NCBI GenBank assembly: GCA_044448905.1
Contig: JBIOHJ010000025.1
Coordinates: forward strand, 1 to 28,973
Direction of reading: 5' to 3'
From: JBIOHJ01 sp044448905
GTDB lineage: Bacteria; Bacteroidota; Bacteroidia; AKYH767-A; OLB10
DNA: 28,973 nt
Below the pieces are notes generated by a model. That model was not told the DNA's origin. It saw only the letters and a program-made list of their open reading frames with translations, and did no database searches. A program made the position numbers and the translations under genes. Positions 1 to 7,108 of the stretch are shown piece after piece; position 1 is the stretch's first letter, and each line of letters begins with the position of its first letter.

Positions 1-273
1 CCCAAAATTTTAATTTTTGATGATTGCCTGAGTGCTGTGGATACGAAAACCGAAGAAAATATCCTTGCAAGCCTTCAGCAACTAATGAAGGGAAGAACCA
101 CAATTATAATAAGTCACCGGATTTCATCAGTGAAACATGCCGATGACATTATTGTTTTGGATGAAGGAAAAATTGTTGAGCAGGGAAATCATGAAAAGTT
201 GATTGCAACGAATGGCTTATATTCCTGGTTGTATGAAAAACAATTATTGGAGGAGGAAGAAGCGCAGAAGTAA
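1..273 (+). CDS. ABC exporter (MsbA/multidrug type), C-terminal part only
   Basis: Only the last 90 codons are in the window; the frame is open from base 1, so the gene begins upstream. The visible part is the second half of a nucleotide-binding domain. It has a Walker B strand followed by the D-loop SAVD (codons 4-14), the H-loop ISHR, and the usual tail with LDEGKIVEQGNHEKL. The glutamate that normally follows the Walker B aspartate is Asp here (IFDDCLS), as in the degenerate site of heterodimeric exporters of the BmrC/BmrD kind. By family it would export lipids or drugs across the inner membrane as a fused permease-ATPase. The membrane domain is not visible, so fusion is inferred from the ending. 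It converges with the next gene, with 6 nt between the stops. Confidence 0.85.
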   Translation, partial: PKILIFDDCLSAVDTKTEENILASLQQLMKGRTTIIISHRISSVKHADDIIVLDEGKIVEQGNHEKLIATNGLYSWLYEKQLLEEEEAQK

Positions 274-279
274 TTTCAA

Positions 280-1122
280 TTATTCGATCACAATTTTTTT
301 TGTCAACACATTGCCGCCATCTGAAATTTTCAGCAAATAAATTCCTGCAGGCTGGTTCGAGAGATTGAGTTCAAAGTTTTCCAAATTAACAGGGATTTCA
401 TTTTCTGTTTTGGTGTTAACAACATCTCCCAACATATTATATACTGCATAATTTCGAATTTCGAATTTCGGATTTCGAATTGTAAATAATCCATCCCCGG
501 GATTTGGAATAACTTCAAAAAAATCGTTCAAGACGTTTTCATCTATCCCGGTAGTTGGAGGAACCGCGCAACAATTTCCTCCGGCACTCAGGCTGTAAGG
601 GCTATTCCAGCATCCGTATTGTGTAAAGTGAAATAACAAATCGGTTCCTCCAAACTGGCTGAAGAAATAACCGGCAACCTGATCAGCAGTGTTACATCCG
701 CCCTGGCTCGAGTTTACCGAACACGAATAATTACAAACGATGCTTGAGTACCCGTAGGGGTTAAAATAAGTAACAGGCGGCATAAAATTAATTTGTGTGA
801 TGGCTGCCGGAACACCGGTTATGGATTTTACAGAGGGCCACGGTGTGCAATGAATATTAGTCGAATTAAAATACCCGGTAAAAATTACCTGTGTAACGTT
901 GTTGATATACATGCCACTGATGATTATTGAATCGTTTTCATAACCTGTAATTCCTATTTTAAGGTTCGGAATATTCATATCCACATTAATGCGCAAAATG
1001 CCGCCATCATAGTTAGAAAAAATGGCAATGTTGCCTTGCGGGTTGCAAAAAATCCCCTGCGAAACAGCAGGTGTAGTTGAAAGAGCGAACACAAGGGTAA
1101 GTGAAATGTAAATTTTTTTCAT
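280..1122 (-). CDS. T9SS type A sorting domain protein, secreted, unknown function
   Basis: 280 residues starting at the ATG at 1122. An upstream ATG at 1185 would add 21 residues before the signal peptide, so I place the start at MKKIYISLTLVF, which gives a normal signal peptide ending at VSQG. The last 80 residues form a T9SS type A sorting domain: the NPGDG turn, a YNMLGDVV strand, PAGIYLLKI, and the basic end TKKIVIE. The middle (about residues 20-200) is rich in Asn, Cys and aromatic residues and I do not recognise it. Expected fate is Sec export, T9SS passage through the outer membrane and attachment to the cell surface. A 7-bp tandem repeat lies inside the sorting domain and is listed separately. 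Confidence 0.85.
   Translation of the reverse strand: MKKIYISLTLVFALSTTPAVSQGIFCNPQGNIAIFSNYDGGILRINVDMNIPNLKIGITGYENDSIIISGMYINNVTQVIFTGYFNSTNIHCTPWPSVKSITGVPAAITQINFMPPVTYFNPYGYSSIVCNYSCSVNSSQGGCNTADQVAGYFFSQFGGTDLLFHFTQYGCWNSPYSLSAGGNCCAVPPTTGIDENVLNDFFEVIPNPGDGLFTIRNPKFEIRNYAVYNMLGDVVNTKTENEIPVNLENFELNLSNQPAGIYLLKISDGGNVLTKKIVIE
451..478. repeat. Heptanucleotide tandem repeat inside a T9SS sorting domain
   Basis: Four back-to-back 7-bp units ATTTCGA (451-457, 458-464, 465-471 with one mismatch, 472-478). They lie within the coding region at the start of the sorting domain and read there as a Phe-Glu-Ile-Arg-Asn pattern. Because 7 is not a multiple of 3, each unit is translated in a different phase. 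Confidence 0.9.
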
Positions 1123-1147
1123 AGTGCTTATACTTTTATATGCAGAG

Positions 1148-1155
1148 TAAAGGTA
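1148..1155 (-). promoter_or_regulatory. Possible -7 promoter element for the T9SS gene at 1122
   Basis: On the minus strand this reads TACCTTTA, one base off the Bacteroidota -7 consensus TAnnTTTG, and lies 26 nt before the chosen ATG. No clear -33 TTTG was found. Weak evidence. Confidence 0.3.
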
Positions 1156-1209
1156 TAAAAAGATTTTGAGTACTTGTGCTTGCAAGCAGGGCTTTTCAGA
1201 GCGTCACAT

Positions 1210-2067
1210 TTATTTTTTAGCAATCACCGTATCATAAACAGCCGAGTATCCTTCAAAAATGCCTATGCCTCCTGTGATATTTGATTGAATATAAGTAGTG
1301 GATGCAAACGGGTTTCCATTATTTGAAAACTGTGTTTCGGCTGTGCGCCAGAACTCAAATGACTCTACAGTAATAGCACAAAATTTTACAACAATGGTAT
1401 CACCGTCTTTAAAAAATCCATCCTCATCATTAGAATCATCTTCGGCAATAGAATTGGGAACTTCACCACGGTTGTATGCAAAATCAAAGCTCTGCCCGTT
1501 AATAAACTTGTCTTCAAACACCGAACCGAGCGGAGCAATAAAATCATCATCCTTTCCGATTCTTTTTGCAAACCAGCGATATATATTTCCAAGTGTATCG
1601 GGGTCGGTTAGATGCGCCCAGACAAAGCCAAGAGAATCTTTGTCGGGTTGAACTTTAAACCAGATGCTGTCAAGCGCAATTGGCGGATGAATGTACGTTT
1701 GTGATGAAACTTCTTCTCCGTCCTGGGTAATTACTTTTAATGAATAGCTTCTTCCCGCTTCTCCAACAATATTGGAAGAAACATACAGGTAGCCATATTC
1801 AGCCGAAAGCTGGATTAATGTATCGCTGATAATTCCGTTATTGATAATCACCGTAGCATTTTTTATTGCATAGCCAAGCAGGGAAGCCGAATCAAACGGT
1901 GCAAAGTAAGGCGCGGTTTTCGAAAGAAACACATACGCGTTCTTACCGGCTTCGATATAACCTTCCACCACAATTTTTTCTTCTCCCTGTGGCAAATCAA
2001 CTGTTATGTCTTTCTCACAGGAAGTAAAAAATAAAATTGCTGCGGGTAATAATAATATTTTTTTCAT
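1210..2067 (-). CDS. DUF4249 domain lipoprotein, partner of the TonB receptor
   Basis: 285 residues. The N-terminus has a lipoprotein signal with lipobox FTSC (Cys17) followed by the family opening CEKDITVDLP, then EKIVVEGYIEAG, typical of DUF4249. Proteins of this family are cell-envelope lipoproteins almost always encoded next to a TonB-dependent receptor. They are thought to help capture or handle the receptor's substrate, though no activity is established. The ATG at 2067 lies 3 nt after the receptor's stop, so the two are cotranscribed and probably translationally coupled. Length is in the usual range for the family (roughly 270-400) and no damage is visible. The substrate cannot be told from the sequence. 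Confidence 0.85.
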   Translation of the reverse strand: MKKILLLPAAILFFTSCEKDITVDLPQGEEKIVVEGYIEAGKNAYVFLSKTAPYFAPFDSASLLGYAIKNATVIINNGIISDTLIQLSAEYGYLYVSSNIVGEAGRSYSLKVITQDGEEVSSQTYIHPPIALDSIWFKVQPDKDSLGFVWAHLTDPDTLGNIYRWFAKRIGKDDDFIAPLGSVFEDKFINGQSFDFAYNRGEVPNSIAEDDSNDEDGFFKDGDTIVVKFCAITVESFEFWRTAETQFSNNGNPFASTTYIQSNITGGIGIFEGYSAVYDTVIAKK

Positions 2068-2070
2068 AGA

Positions 2071-4506
2071 TCAGAATTTGAAATTATAAGTAACAGACGG
2101 AAGGATTGGGAAGAGCGACACTTGTTTTGCCTGTATTTTAAATTCACCGGTTTTTACATCTACATAATCATTGAAATAAATAAAATATGGATTGTAACGG
2201 TTGTACACATTGAAGATGGAGAAATTCCAGCTCGACTCGAAGTTTTTTCGTTTCTTATTTTTTAAGGTTGCTGAAATGTCAAGACGATGGTACGGATCAA
2301 GGCGGAACGAATTACGTTCCCCGGCCTCACTGTAAAGTCCCCCCAATGTACCCGGGTTTGATATGAAAGCACCCAAGTCAGCCGGTCCATTTAAAAAATA
2401 CCTGTCTTGCGAAAGTGTATGGGCATTGCCGGTTGCATATACCCAAATTAAACCAAGCGTCCAGCGTTCGCTGATATCAAAGCTCATAACAACCGAGATA
2501 TCATGCCTGCGATCATATTTTGCCGGGAATGTTTTTCCTTTATTCAAATCAGCAAAATTTCTTTCGGTCCATGCAAGGGTATAGCCAATCCACCCGGTAA
2601 ACTTTCCCTCGGCTTTTTTTACAAAAAATTCAGCACCATAACTCCATCCTTCCCCGAAGACAAAATTATTGTCAATATTATTTTTTATGTCTTCATCGGG
2701 CTGATGCCCTTCGCTGAATTCCACCTGGTTTTTCATCTCCTTATAATACACTTCGACTGAAGTTTCATAGGTGTTGCCTTTAAAATTCCGGAAATAGCCC
2801 AATGCATATTGTGTTCCGAACTGCGGATTTACAATATCCGAACTTGGCATCCACACATCAGTTGGCAATGAAACCGAGCTGATGGCTGCCAAATGAATGT
2901 ACTGATAATTTTGAGTGAATGATGCTTTGATTGATGATTTAAGGTCGATTGCATATTTAGCCGAAAATCTTGGTTCGATATGATTATACAATGCAACTTT
3001 TTCACCCTTAGAATACGTAATGGTATCCACAATGTCTCTTTGCAAATCGTCTAACATGAATCTGTCAAACGGGCCCACATGTTCAAAAACCGAATAGCGC
3101 AAGCCACCGCTAAATGCAATTTTATCGTTCAGCTCGAAATCATCATTTATATAGGCAGCGCCATCATGCGCATAAAACTTCACCACTTTGCCAAGATCGA
3201 AAACCACCTCGCCTGATTTCGCACTTGCATTAGTTGGAGTAAATGTGTGATAAATATAATTGACTCCGAATTTTAAATTATGACGGAGTGATGGAAAATA
3301 ATTAAAATCAATTTTACCGTTATAATCGCGAATACCCGAGAACAGCTTAAAATCAAACTGCTGTTGTGTGGCACCAAAAGAAAATTTATAATCAGAAAAA
3401 ATCAACGAAGTGTTTACAAACATTTTCTCGCTCGTTAAATGATTCCATCGCAGCGAGGTGGTAGCATTTCCCCATGGAATATTTACTTTAAACCCCGCAT
3501 CGGTATTTGTGAAATTAAAAACATCACGTCCGAAGTATCCACTCAAAAATAACCTGTCTTTGTCCGATAAACGATAATTTATTTTTGCGTTAAGATCATA
3601 AAAATAATAGCTGTTTCCTTCAGCCCTTGATCCTTCTTTGATAAAAGGCTCCTGTAAAAACAGATCTATAAAAGTTCTGCGAGCCGAAATAATAAACGAA
3701 CTGGTATCTTTTTTAACTGGTCCCTGTATGGTTAACCGCGATGAGACAAAACCTAATCCGCCATCAACATGAAACCCCTTGCTGTTTCCTTCCTTCATGC
3801 TAATATCCAGAACAGAAGCAAGCCGCCCGCCATAGTTTGCAGGCATTCCTCCTTTTATTAATGAAATATTTTTTACTGCATCGGAATTGAAAACCGAGAA
3901 GAAGCCAAATAAATGCGATGCATTGTACACCACGGCTTCATCCAGTAGAATTAAATTCTGGTCGGGTCCGCCACCTCTTACATAAAATCCAGAATTTCCT
4001 TCACCGGCTGACTGTACACCGGGCAATAATTGAATTGTTTTAAGAATATCCACTTCACCGAGAAAAGATGGAAGCGTTTTTATTTTTTCAACGTCAAGGT
4101 CAACCCGTCCCATTTGAGTCGAACTTATATTCTTATCAATTCGTTCATCCGTAATAATTACTTCCTGTGTAGTTATTGCAGTGCTGACCATCTCGGCATT
4201 TATGCGAAGATTTCTATTCAGTTCAACAGGTACTGATTTTTCACCATAACCGAGATAGGAAAAAACAAGTGTGTAGTTTCCCTTTTCAACTGTAATAGAA
4301 TAAAAACCATACTGATTTGTTTGCGAACCTTTTAAAAACTCTTTGATATAAACATTAGTTCCTATCAGATATTCACCGGTAATAGAGTCTTTAACATAAC
4401 CACTGATGGTGTACCTGTCTGCAGGCAAGCTAGGCTTGTCTTGTCCGAATGAAAATGAATAAAAAATAATAAGGAAGGTAAAAGCAGAAATTATTTTTTT
4501 GATCAT
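2071..4506 (-). CDS. TonB-dependent receptor with N-terminal CarboxypepD_reg-like domain
   Basis: 811 residues. Signal peptide at 1-21 (ends SFSFGQ). Residues about 31-110 form the small beta domain common in Bacteroidota receptors (YTISGYVKD, then GTNVYIKE, YGFYSITVEKGNYTL, FSYLGYGEK). Residues about 115-235 are the plug, with QLLPGVQS, FYVRGGGPDQNLILLDEA and GGMPANYGGRLASVLD. The rest is a 22-strand barrel by family, ending in an aromatic residue (TYNFKF). It imports an unknown ligand across the outer membrane using TonB energy. With the DUF4249 gene 3 nt downstream it makes a two-gene unit. This is not a classic SusC: no SusD is adjacent. A candidate -7 promoter element lies about 20 nt upstream of the ATG. 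Confidence 0.92.
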   Translation of the reverse strand: MIKKIISAFTFLIIFYSFSFGQDKPSLPADRYTISGYVKDSITGEYLIGTNVYIKEFLKGSQTNQYGFYSITVEKGNYTLVFSYLGYGEKSVPVELNRNLRINAEMVSTAITTQEVIITDERIDKNISSTQMGRVDLDVEKIKTLPSFLGEVDILKTIQLLPGVQSAGEGNSGFYVRGGGPDQNLILLDEAVVYNASHLFGFFSVFNSDAVKNISLIKGGMPANYGGRLASVLDISMKEGNSKGFHVDGGLGFVSSRLTIQGPVKKDTSSFIISARRTFIDLFLQEPFIKEGSRAEGNSYYFYDLNAKINYRLSDKDRLFLSGYFGRDVFNFTNTDAGFKVNIPWGNATTSLRWNHLTSEKMFVNTSLIFSDYKFSFGATQQQFDFKLFSGIRDYNGKIDFNYFPSLRHNLKFGVNYIYHTFTPTNASAKSGEVVFDLGKVVKFYAHDGAAYINDDFELNDKIAFSGGLRYSVFEHVGPFDRFMLDDLQRDIVDTITYSKGEKVALYNHIEPRFSAKYAIDLKSSIKASFTQNYQYIHLAAISSVSLPTDVWMPSSDIVNPQFGTQYALGYFRNFKGNTYETSVEVYYKEMKNQVEFSEGHQPDEDIKNNIDNNFVFGEGWSYGAEFFVKKAEGKFTGWIGYTLAWTERNFADLNKGKTFPAKYDRRHDISVVMSFDISERWTLGLIWVYATGNAHTLSQDRYFLNGPADLGAFISNPGTLGGLYSEAGERNSFRLDPYHRLDISATLKNKKRKNFESSWNFSIFNVYNRYNPYFIYFNDYVDVKTGEFKIQAKQVSLFPILPSVTYNFKF

Positions 4507-4526
4507 GAGAGGGTTAAAAACGATGA

Positions 4527-4534
4527 CAAAGCTA
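4527..4534 (-). promoter_or_regulatory. -7 promoter element for the TonB receptor operon
   Basis: Minus-strand TAGCTTTG matches the Bacteroidota consensus TAnnTTTG exactly and lies 20 nt upstream of the receptor ATG. A convincing -33 element is not visible. Confidence 0.5.
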
Positions 4535-4676
4535 TGTAATTCATTTATTGGTGAAGAGAGAATTTTACCATCCGAATCAATTAAAAATTTTTTGAAATAA
4601 TATTTTAAAAATTCAATGCAAGGTCTAATACCGACAGATTTTTTTATTTAAACACAGTAGATTTAAAAAAATCATG

Positions 4677-4684
4677 TAGGTTTG
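4677..4684 (+). promoter_or_regulatory. -7 promoter element for tRNA-Pro
   Basis: TAGGTTTG matches TAnnTTTG exactly. Transcription would start near 4691, giving a leader of about 85 nt before the tRNA. Confidence 0.5.
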
Positions 4685-4690
4685 CGCCCT

Positions 4691-4780
4691 TGTCGTAAGG
4701 TGGTACTCACCACGACATGCAAGAGAGAAAGAATAATTTCTCATGCACCCGAACAGCACAATTAAAAAATCTTGTTCGGG
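4691..4780 (+). other. Structured leader of the tRNA-Pro transcript (three hairpins)
   Basis: Three successive inverted repeats fill the gap between the promoter and the tRNA. First: TGTCGT (4691-4696) and GGTG (4699-4702) pair with CACC (4708-4711) and ACGACA (4712-4717). Second: GAGAAA (4725-4730) pairs with TTTCTC (4737-4742). Third: CCCGAACA (4748-4755) pairs with TGTTCGGG (4773-4780), which covers the first four acceptor bases of the tRNA. The pairings are read directly; a processing or regulatory role is inference. Confidence 0.5.
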
Positions 4781-4850
4781 GTGTAGCGCAGCCCGGTAGC
4801 GCACTTGCATGGGGTGCAAGTGGTCGCTGGTTCGAATCCAGTCACCCCGA
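4777..4850 (+). tRNA. tRNA-Pro, anticodon GGG
   Basis: A full 74-nt cloverleaf. Acceptor CGGGGTG (4777-4783) pairs with CACCCCG (4843-4849), with discriminator A4850. The D-stem is GCGC/GCGC. The anticodon stem CTTGC/GCAAG encloses loop ATGGGGT, so the anticodon is GGG with G37. The variable loop has 5 nt and the T-arm is GCTGG-TTCGAAT-CCAGT. The C1-G72 pair with A73 is the known proline identity feature. CCA is not encoded (CAA follows). It reads CCC and CCU codons. Confidence 0.95.
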
Positions 4851-4865
4851 CAAAAGCAGTGGTCG

Positions 4866-4882
4866 TCACGCGTTAGGCGTGA
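4866..4882 (+). other. Small hairpin in the tRNA 3' trailer
   Basis: TCACGC (4866-4871) and GCGTGA (4877-4882) form a perfect 6-bp stem with loop GTTAG, between the tRNA and its terminator. It may assist 3' processing; this is inference. Confidence 0.4.
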
Positions 4883-4894
4883 TCACCCCTTCTA

Positions 4895-4929
4895 AATAAA
4901 GCCCTCTGAAAAAGGGGGCTTTATTATTT
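4895..4929 (+). terminator. Intrinsic terminator after tRNA-Pro
   Basis: AATAAAGCCC (4895-4904) pairs with GGGCTTTATT (4916-4925), followed by a T-rich tail. It lies 45 nt beyond the tRNA and before the promoter of the next gene, so the tRNA is a single-gene unit. Confidence 0.8.
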
Positions 4930-4996
4930 CAAGGATTGATTCCAAGTAACCGTAATGATTTAGATTATGTACCTCAAACTCTAAATCCTATTCTTT

Positions 4997-5004
4997 TATC
5001 TTTG
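4997..5004 (+). promoter_or_regulatory. -7 promoter element for the TerC gene
   Basis: TATCTTTG matches TAnnTTTG exactly and lies 16 nt before the ATG at 5021, which predicts a very short 5' leader of about 10 nt. No clear -33 element. Confidence 0.5.
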
Positions 5005-5020
5005 CGTTCAAATTAAAATT

Positions 5021-5761
5021 ATGACTGAATTTTTTGCCCCGCTTTTTTCTGTTGAAGGAATCATCAGTTTGGGAACATTATTGCTTTTGGAGATTGTTCT
5101 GGGCATTGACAATATTATTTTCATTGCCATCATTTGCGGTTTTATTACAAATAAAAAGGATCAGCATAAAGCTCGTGTAATTGGATTAACGCTTGCACTG
5201 GGCATGCGTATCATATTATTAATGACAATTTCATGGATTGCGCGCCTTGTAAATCCGTTATTTCATATTGTTGATTTTGGAGTGAGCGGGCGTGATTTGA
5301 TTTTATTCGCTGGCGGGATTTTTCTGATCATAAAAACAATAACTGAAATACGTCACAAATTTAAAATTGCTGAACATGAAGAAGGACCGAAATCGCGATT
5401 AATGACTTTGACACAGGCAATAATTCAAATCACATTAATTGATATTGTTTTTTCCTTTGATTCAATTATTACAGCAGTTGGATTATCCAACCAGGTTGTT
5501 ATAATGGTGCTAGCAGTAATTTTATCTATGTTTGTTATGCTGATGTTTGCTCCTTATGTGAGTGATTTCATAAATAAACATCCAACTATAAAAATGCTTG
5601 CATTGGCTTTTCTTGTAGGGATTGGTATTTTGCTAATTATTGAGTCGTTACATATTCATATTGACAGAACGTATGTATATGTTGCAATGGCTTTTGCACT
5701 TGTAGTGGAAATATTAAACCTCAGACTGAGAAGCTTACAACACAGGAAAAGCGGAAATTAA
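5021..5761 (+). CDS. TerC family integral membrane protein
   Basis: 246 residues with about seven hydrophobic segments. The two TerC signature sites are present: LGIDNIIFI (residues 27-35, Asp30) and FSFDSIITAVG (144-154, Asp147), each placing an acidic residue within a membrane helix. TerC/Alx/YkoY relatives are implicated in Mn2+ export and in metal loading or protection of exported proteins. The exact role here is not known, and a tellurite function should not be assumed since no ter genes are nearby. It has its own promoter and converges with the next gene (16 nt between the stops). Confidence 0.9.
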   Translation: MTEFFAPLFSVEGIISLGTLLLLEIVLGIDNIIFIAIICGFITNKKDQHKARVIGLTLALGMRIILLMTISWIARLVNPLFHIVDFGVSGRDLILFAGGIFLIIKTITEIRHKFKIAEHEEGPKSRLMTLTQAIIQITLIDIVFSFDSIITAVGLSNQVVIMVLAVILSMFVMLMFAPYVSDFINKHPTIKMLALAFLVGIGILLIIESLHIHIDRTYVYVAMAFALVVEILNLRLRSLQHRKSGN

Positions 5762-5777
5762 TTGTTACGGTTTGCGC

Positions 5778-6260
5778 TTACAGCTTAGACATAATCCAAC
5801 TTTTGCTTACCGGGATTTCCCAGCTTGTCAAAAGTTCTCCTTTGGTTTGAATAAGATTATTAAAAACCGGGAGATTTGCCGAATTTTTTTCCTCTTTAAA
5901 AAATTTCAGAAAATCATATAGTGGTTTCACCTCTACAGCATCATTTTTTTTTAAGGCAATATTAAACCTGTCTAAAAGCGAAATCTTAAAATCGTTTTCA
6001 ATCTGCCGGATAAAATAAACTGATTTATCAATGGAACATCCGCTTGCATCATTTTGTTTTTCATCAACGGCAAGAATTAAAAACAGGTTATATAAAACTT
6101 CAAAACTCGCATGAAGTGTTTGTTGATGAGCCGTCCATTCGTTAACAAATTTTTCTCCAGCCGTTTTAATTTTGCTTACTTCAATATCTGTTAAAACCCT
6201 GTTGCCCTGGTAAATCCAGATGCGGGATGAGTCGGGAAGTTGGTTGAAGGGAAGAAACAT
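5778..6260 (-). CDS. Conserved Bacteroidota protein, often mislabelled ABC transporter ATPase
   Basis: 160 residues from the ATG at 6260. An ATG at 6269 adds only three residues, and family members I recall begin at the M-x-x-x-FNQLP position. Recognisable blocks are FNQLPDSSRIWIYQG, WTAHQQTLHASFEVLYNLF, LAVDE and ASGCSIDKSV. Public annotation commonly names this family an ABC transporter ATPase, but no Walker A, Walker B or signature motif is present, so that name is unsupported. The conserved Cys in SGCSID is notable. It lies 47 nt downstream of the CCG-domain gene and may share its transcript. The function is unknown; a link to the Fe-S proteins is suggested only by position. Confidence 0.8.
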   Translation of the reverse strand: MFLPFNQLPDSSRIWIYQGNRVLTDIEVSKIKTAGEKFVNEWTAHQQTLHASFEVLYNLFLILAVDEKQNDASGCSIDKSVYFIRQIENDFKISLLDRFNIALKKNDAVEVKPLYDFLKFFKEEKNSANLPVFNNLIQTKGELLTSWEIPVSKSWIMSKL

Positions 6261-6266
6261 TATATT

Positions 6267-6274
6267 CAAAGTTA
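6267..6274 (-). promoter_or_regulatory. Possible -7 element before the conserved 160-residue gene
   Basis: Minus-strand TAACTTTG fits TAnnTTTG. Its start point would fall almost on the ATG at 6260, implying a leaderless transcript, and it would overlap the alternative ATG at 6269. It may be a chance match in AT-rich DNA. An 8-bp tandem repeat ACCTTAAA lies just upstream (6291-6306). Confidence 0.25.
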
Positions 6275-6307
6275 ATTCAAAAACCGTTGAACCTTAAAAC
6301 CTTAAAT

Positions 6308-7108
6308 TTATAAATCATTCGCCTGTGCTATCAACTCGGCAATGTCCATCACTTTAATTTCGGTTTCTTTATCAAAATGCTTAACTCCGTCAGTAACCAT
6401 TGTCATACAAAAAGGACAGGCAATAGCAACATGAGTAGGGGAGTGCGATAAAATTTCTTCGGTTCGTTCAATATTAATATCCTTATTTCCTTTCTCAGGC
6501 TCCTTAAACATTTGCGCTCCTCCTGCACCGCAGCACAAACCGTTCTGACGGCTGCGCTTCATTTCAAAAAGCTCAGCATCCAATTCCTGAATTACTTTTC
6601 TTGGTGCCTCATATACATTATTAGCTCTGCCGAGGTAACACGGATCGTGGTACACAATTTTTTTTCCGAGAAATTTTCCGCCCTGAACTTTTAATCTGCC
6701 ATCATTAATCAGCTGCTGCAATAGCATGCTGTGATGAATAACTTCATAATTTCCTCCTAATTGAGGATATTCATTTTTCAATGTATTGAAGCAATGCGGA
6801 CAGCCGGTTACAATTTTTTTTATTCCATAGCCATTCATCACATTGATGTTTGTCAGCGCCTGCATCTGAAATAGAAATTCATTGCCTGCTCTTTTTGCAG
6901 GATCGCCAGTGCAGCTTTCTTCAGTTCCGAGAACAGCGAACTTGATATTGCAATGATTTAAAATTTTAACAATAGCTCTTGTTATCTTTTGTGTTCGTTG
7001 GTCAAAGCTTGATGCGCATCCAACCCAAAAAAGAATTTCGGGTGATTCACCGGCAGCCACATAATCGTTTATTGTTTTTACCCCGGTCATTGTGAGCTTA
7101 ACTTTCAT
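6308..7108 (-). CDS. CCG-domain (Fe-S)-binding oxidoreductase subunit, HdrB/GlpC-like
   Basis: 266 residues with two cysteine-rich CCG domains. First: Cys31, then ESCTGDPAKR (Cys66, with Thr after the Cys in place of the second Cys), then CPHC (103/106). Second: Cys157 in HDPCYLGR, LCCGAGGAQMF (192-193), CPFC (231/234). By family (heterodisulfide reductase HdrB/HdrD, GlpC, LutA/YkgE) such domains bind special Fe-S clusters and pass electrons to or from thiol, quinone or organic-acid substrates. The start overlaps the end of the upstream membrane Fe-S gene by 11 nt, so the two very likely form one complex. The electron donor is unknown. Confidence 0.88.
   Translation of the reverse strand: MKVKLTMTGVKTINDYVAAGESPEILFWVGCASSFDQRTQKITRAIVKILNHCNIKFAVLGTEESCTGDPAKRAGNEFLFQMQALTNINVMNGYGIKKIVTGCPHCFNTLKNEYPQLGGNYEVIHHSMLLQQLINDGRLKVQGGKFLGKKIVYHDPCYLGRANNVYEAPRKVIQELDAELFEMKRSRQNGLCCGAGGAQMFKEPEKGNKDINIERTEEILSHSPTHVAIACPFCMTMVTDGVKHFDKETEIKVMDIAELIAQANDL

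Noticed and set aside
4680..4760. Possible second, decayed tRNA upstream of tRNA-Pro
   Set aside because: CACCCGA followed by ACA resembles a tRNA 3' end, but there is no TTCGAAT-type T-loop, no anticodon arm and no matching 5' acceptor; the hairpin leader explanation is better.
4717..4899. 60-codon plus-strand ORF and an opposing 64-codon ORF across the tRNA
   Set aside because: Both are translations of the tRNA-Pro gene and its flanks; the GVAQPGSA-type peptide is a known artefact of tRNA sequence.
5021..5761. Tellurite resistance function
   Set aside because: TerC-family membership alone does not imply it, and no other ter genes are present; metal handling is more likely.
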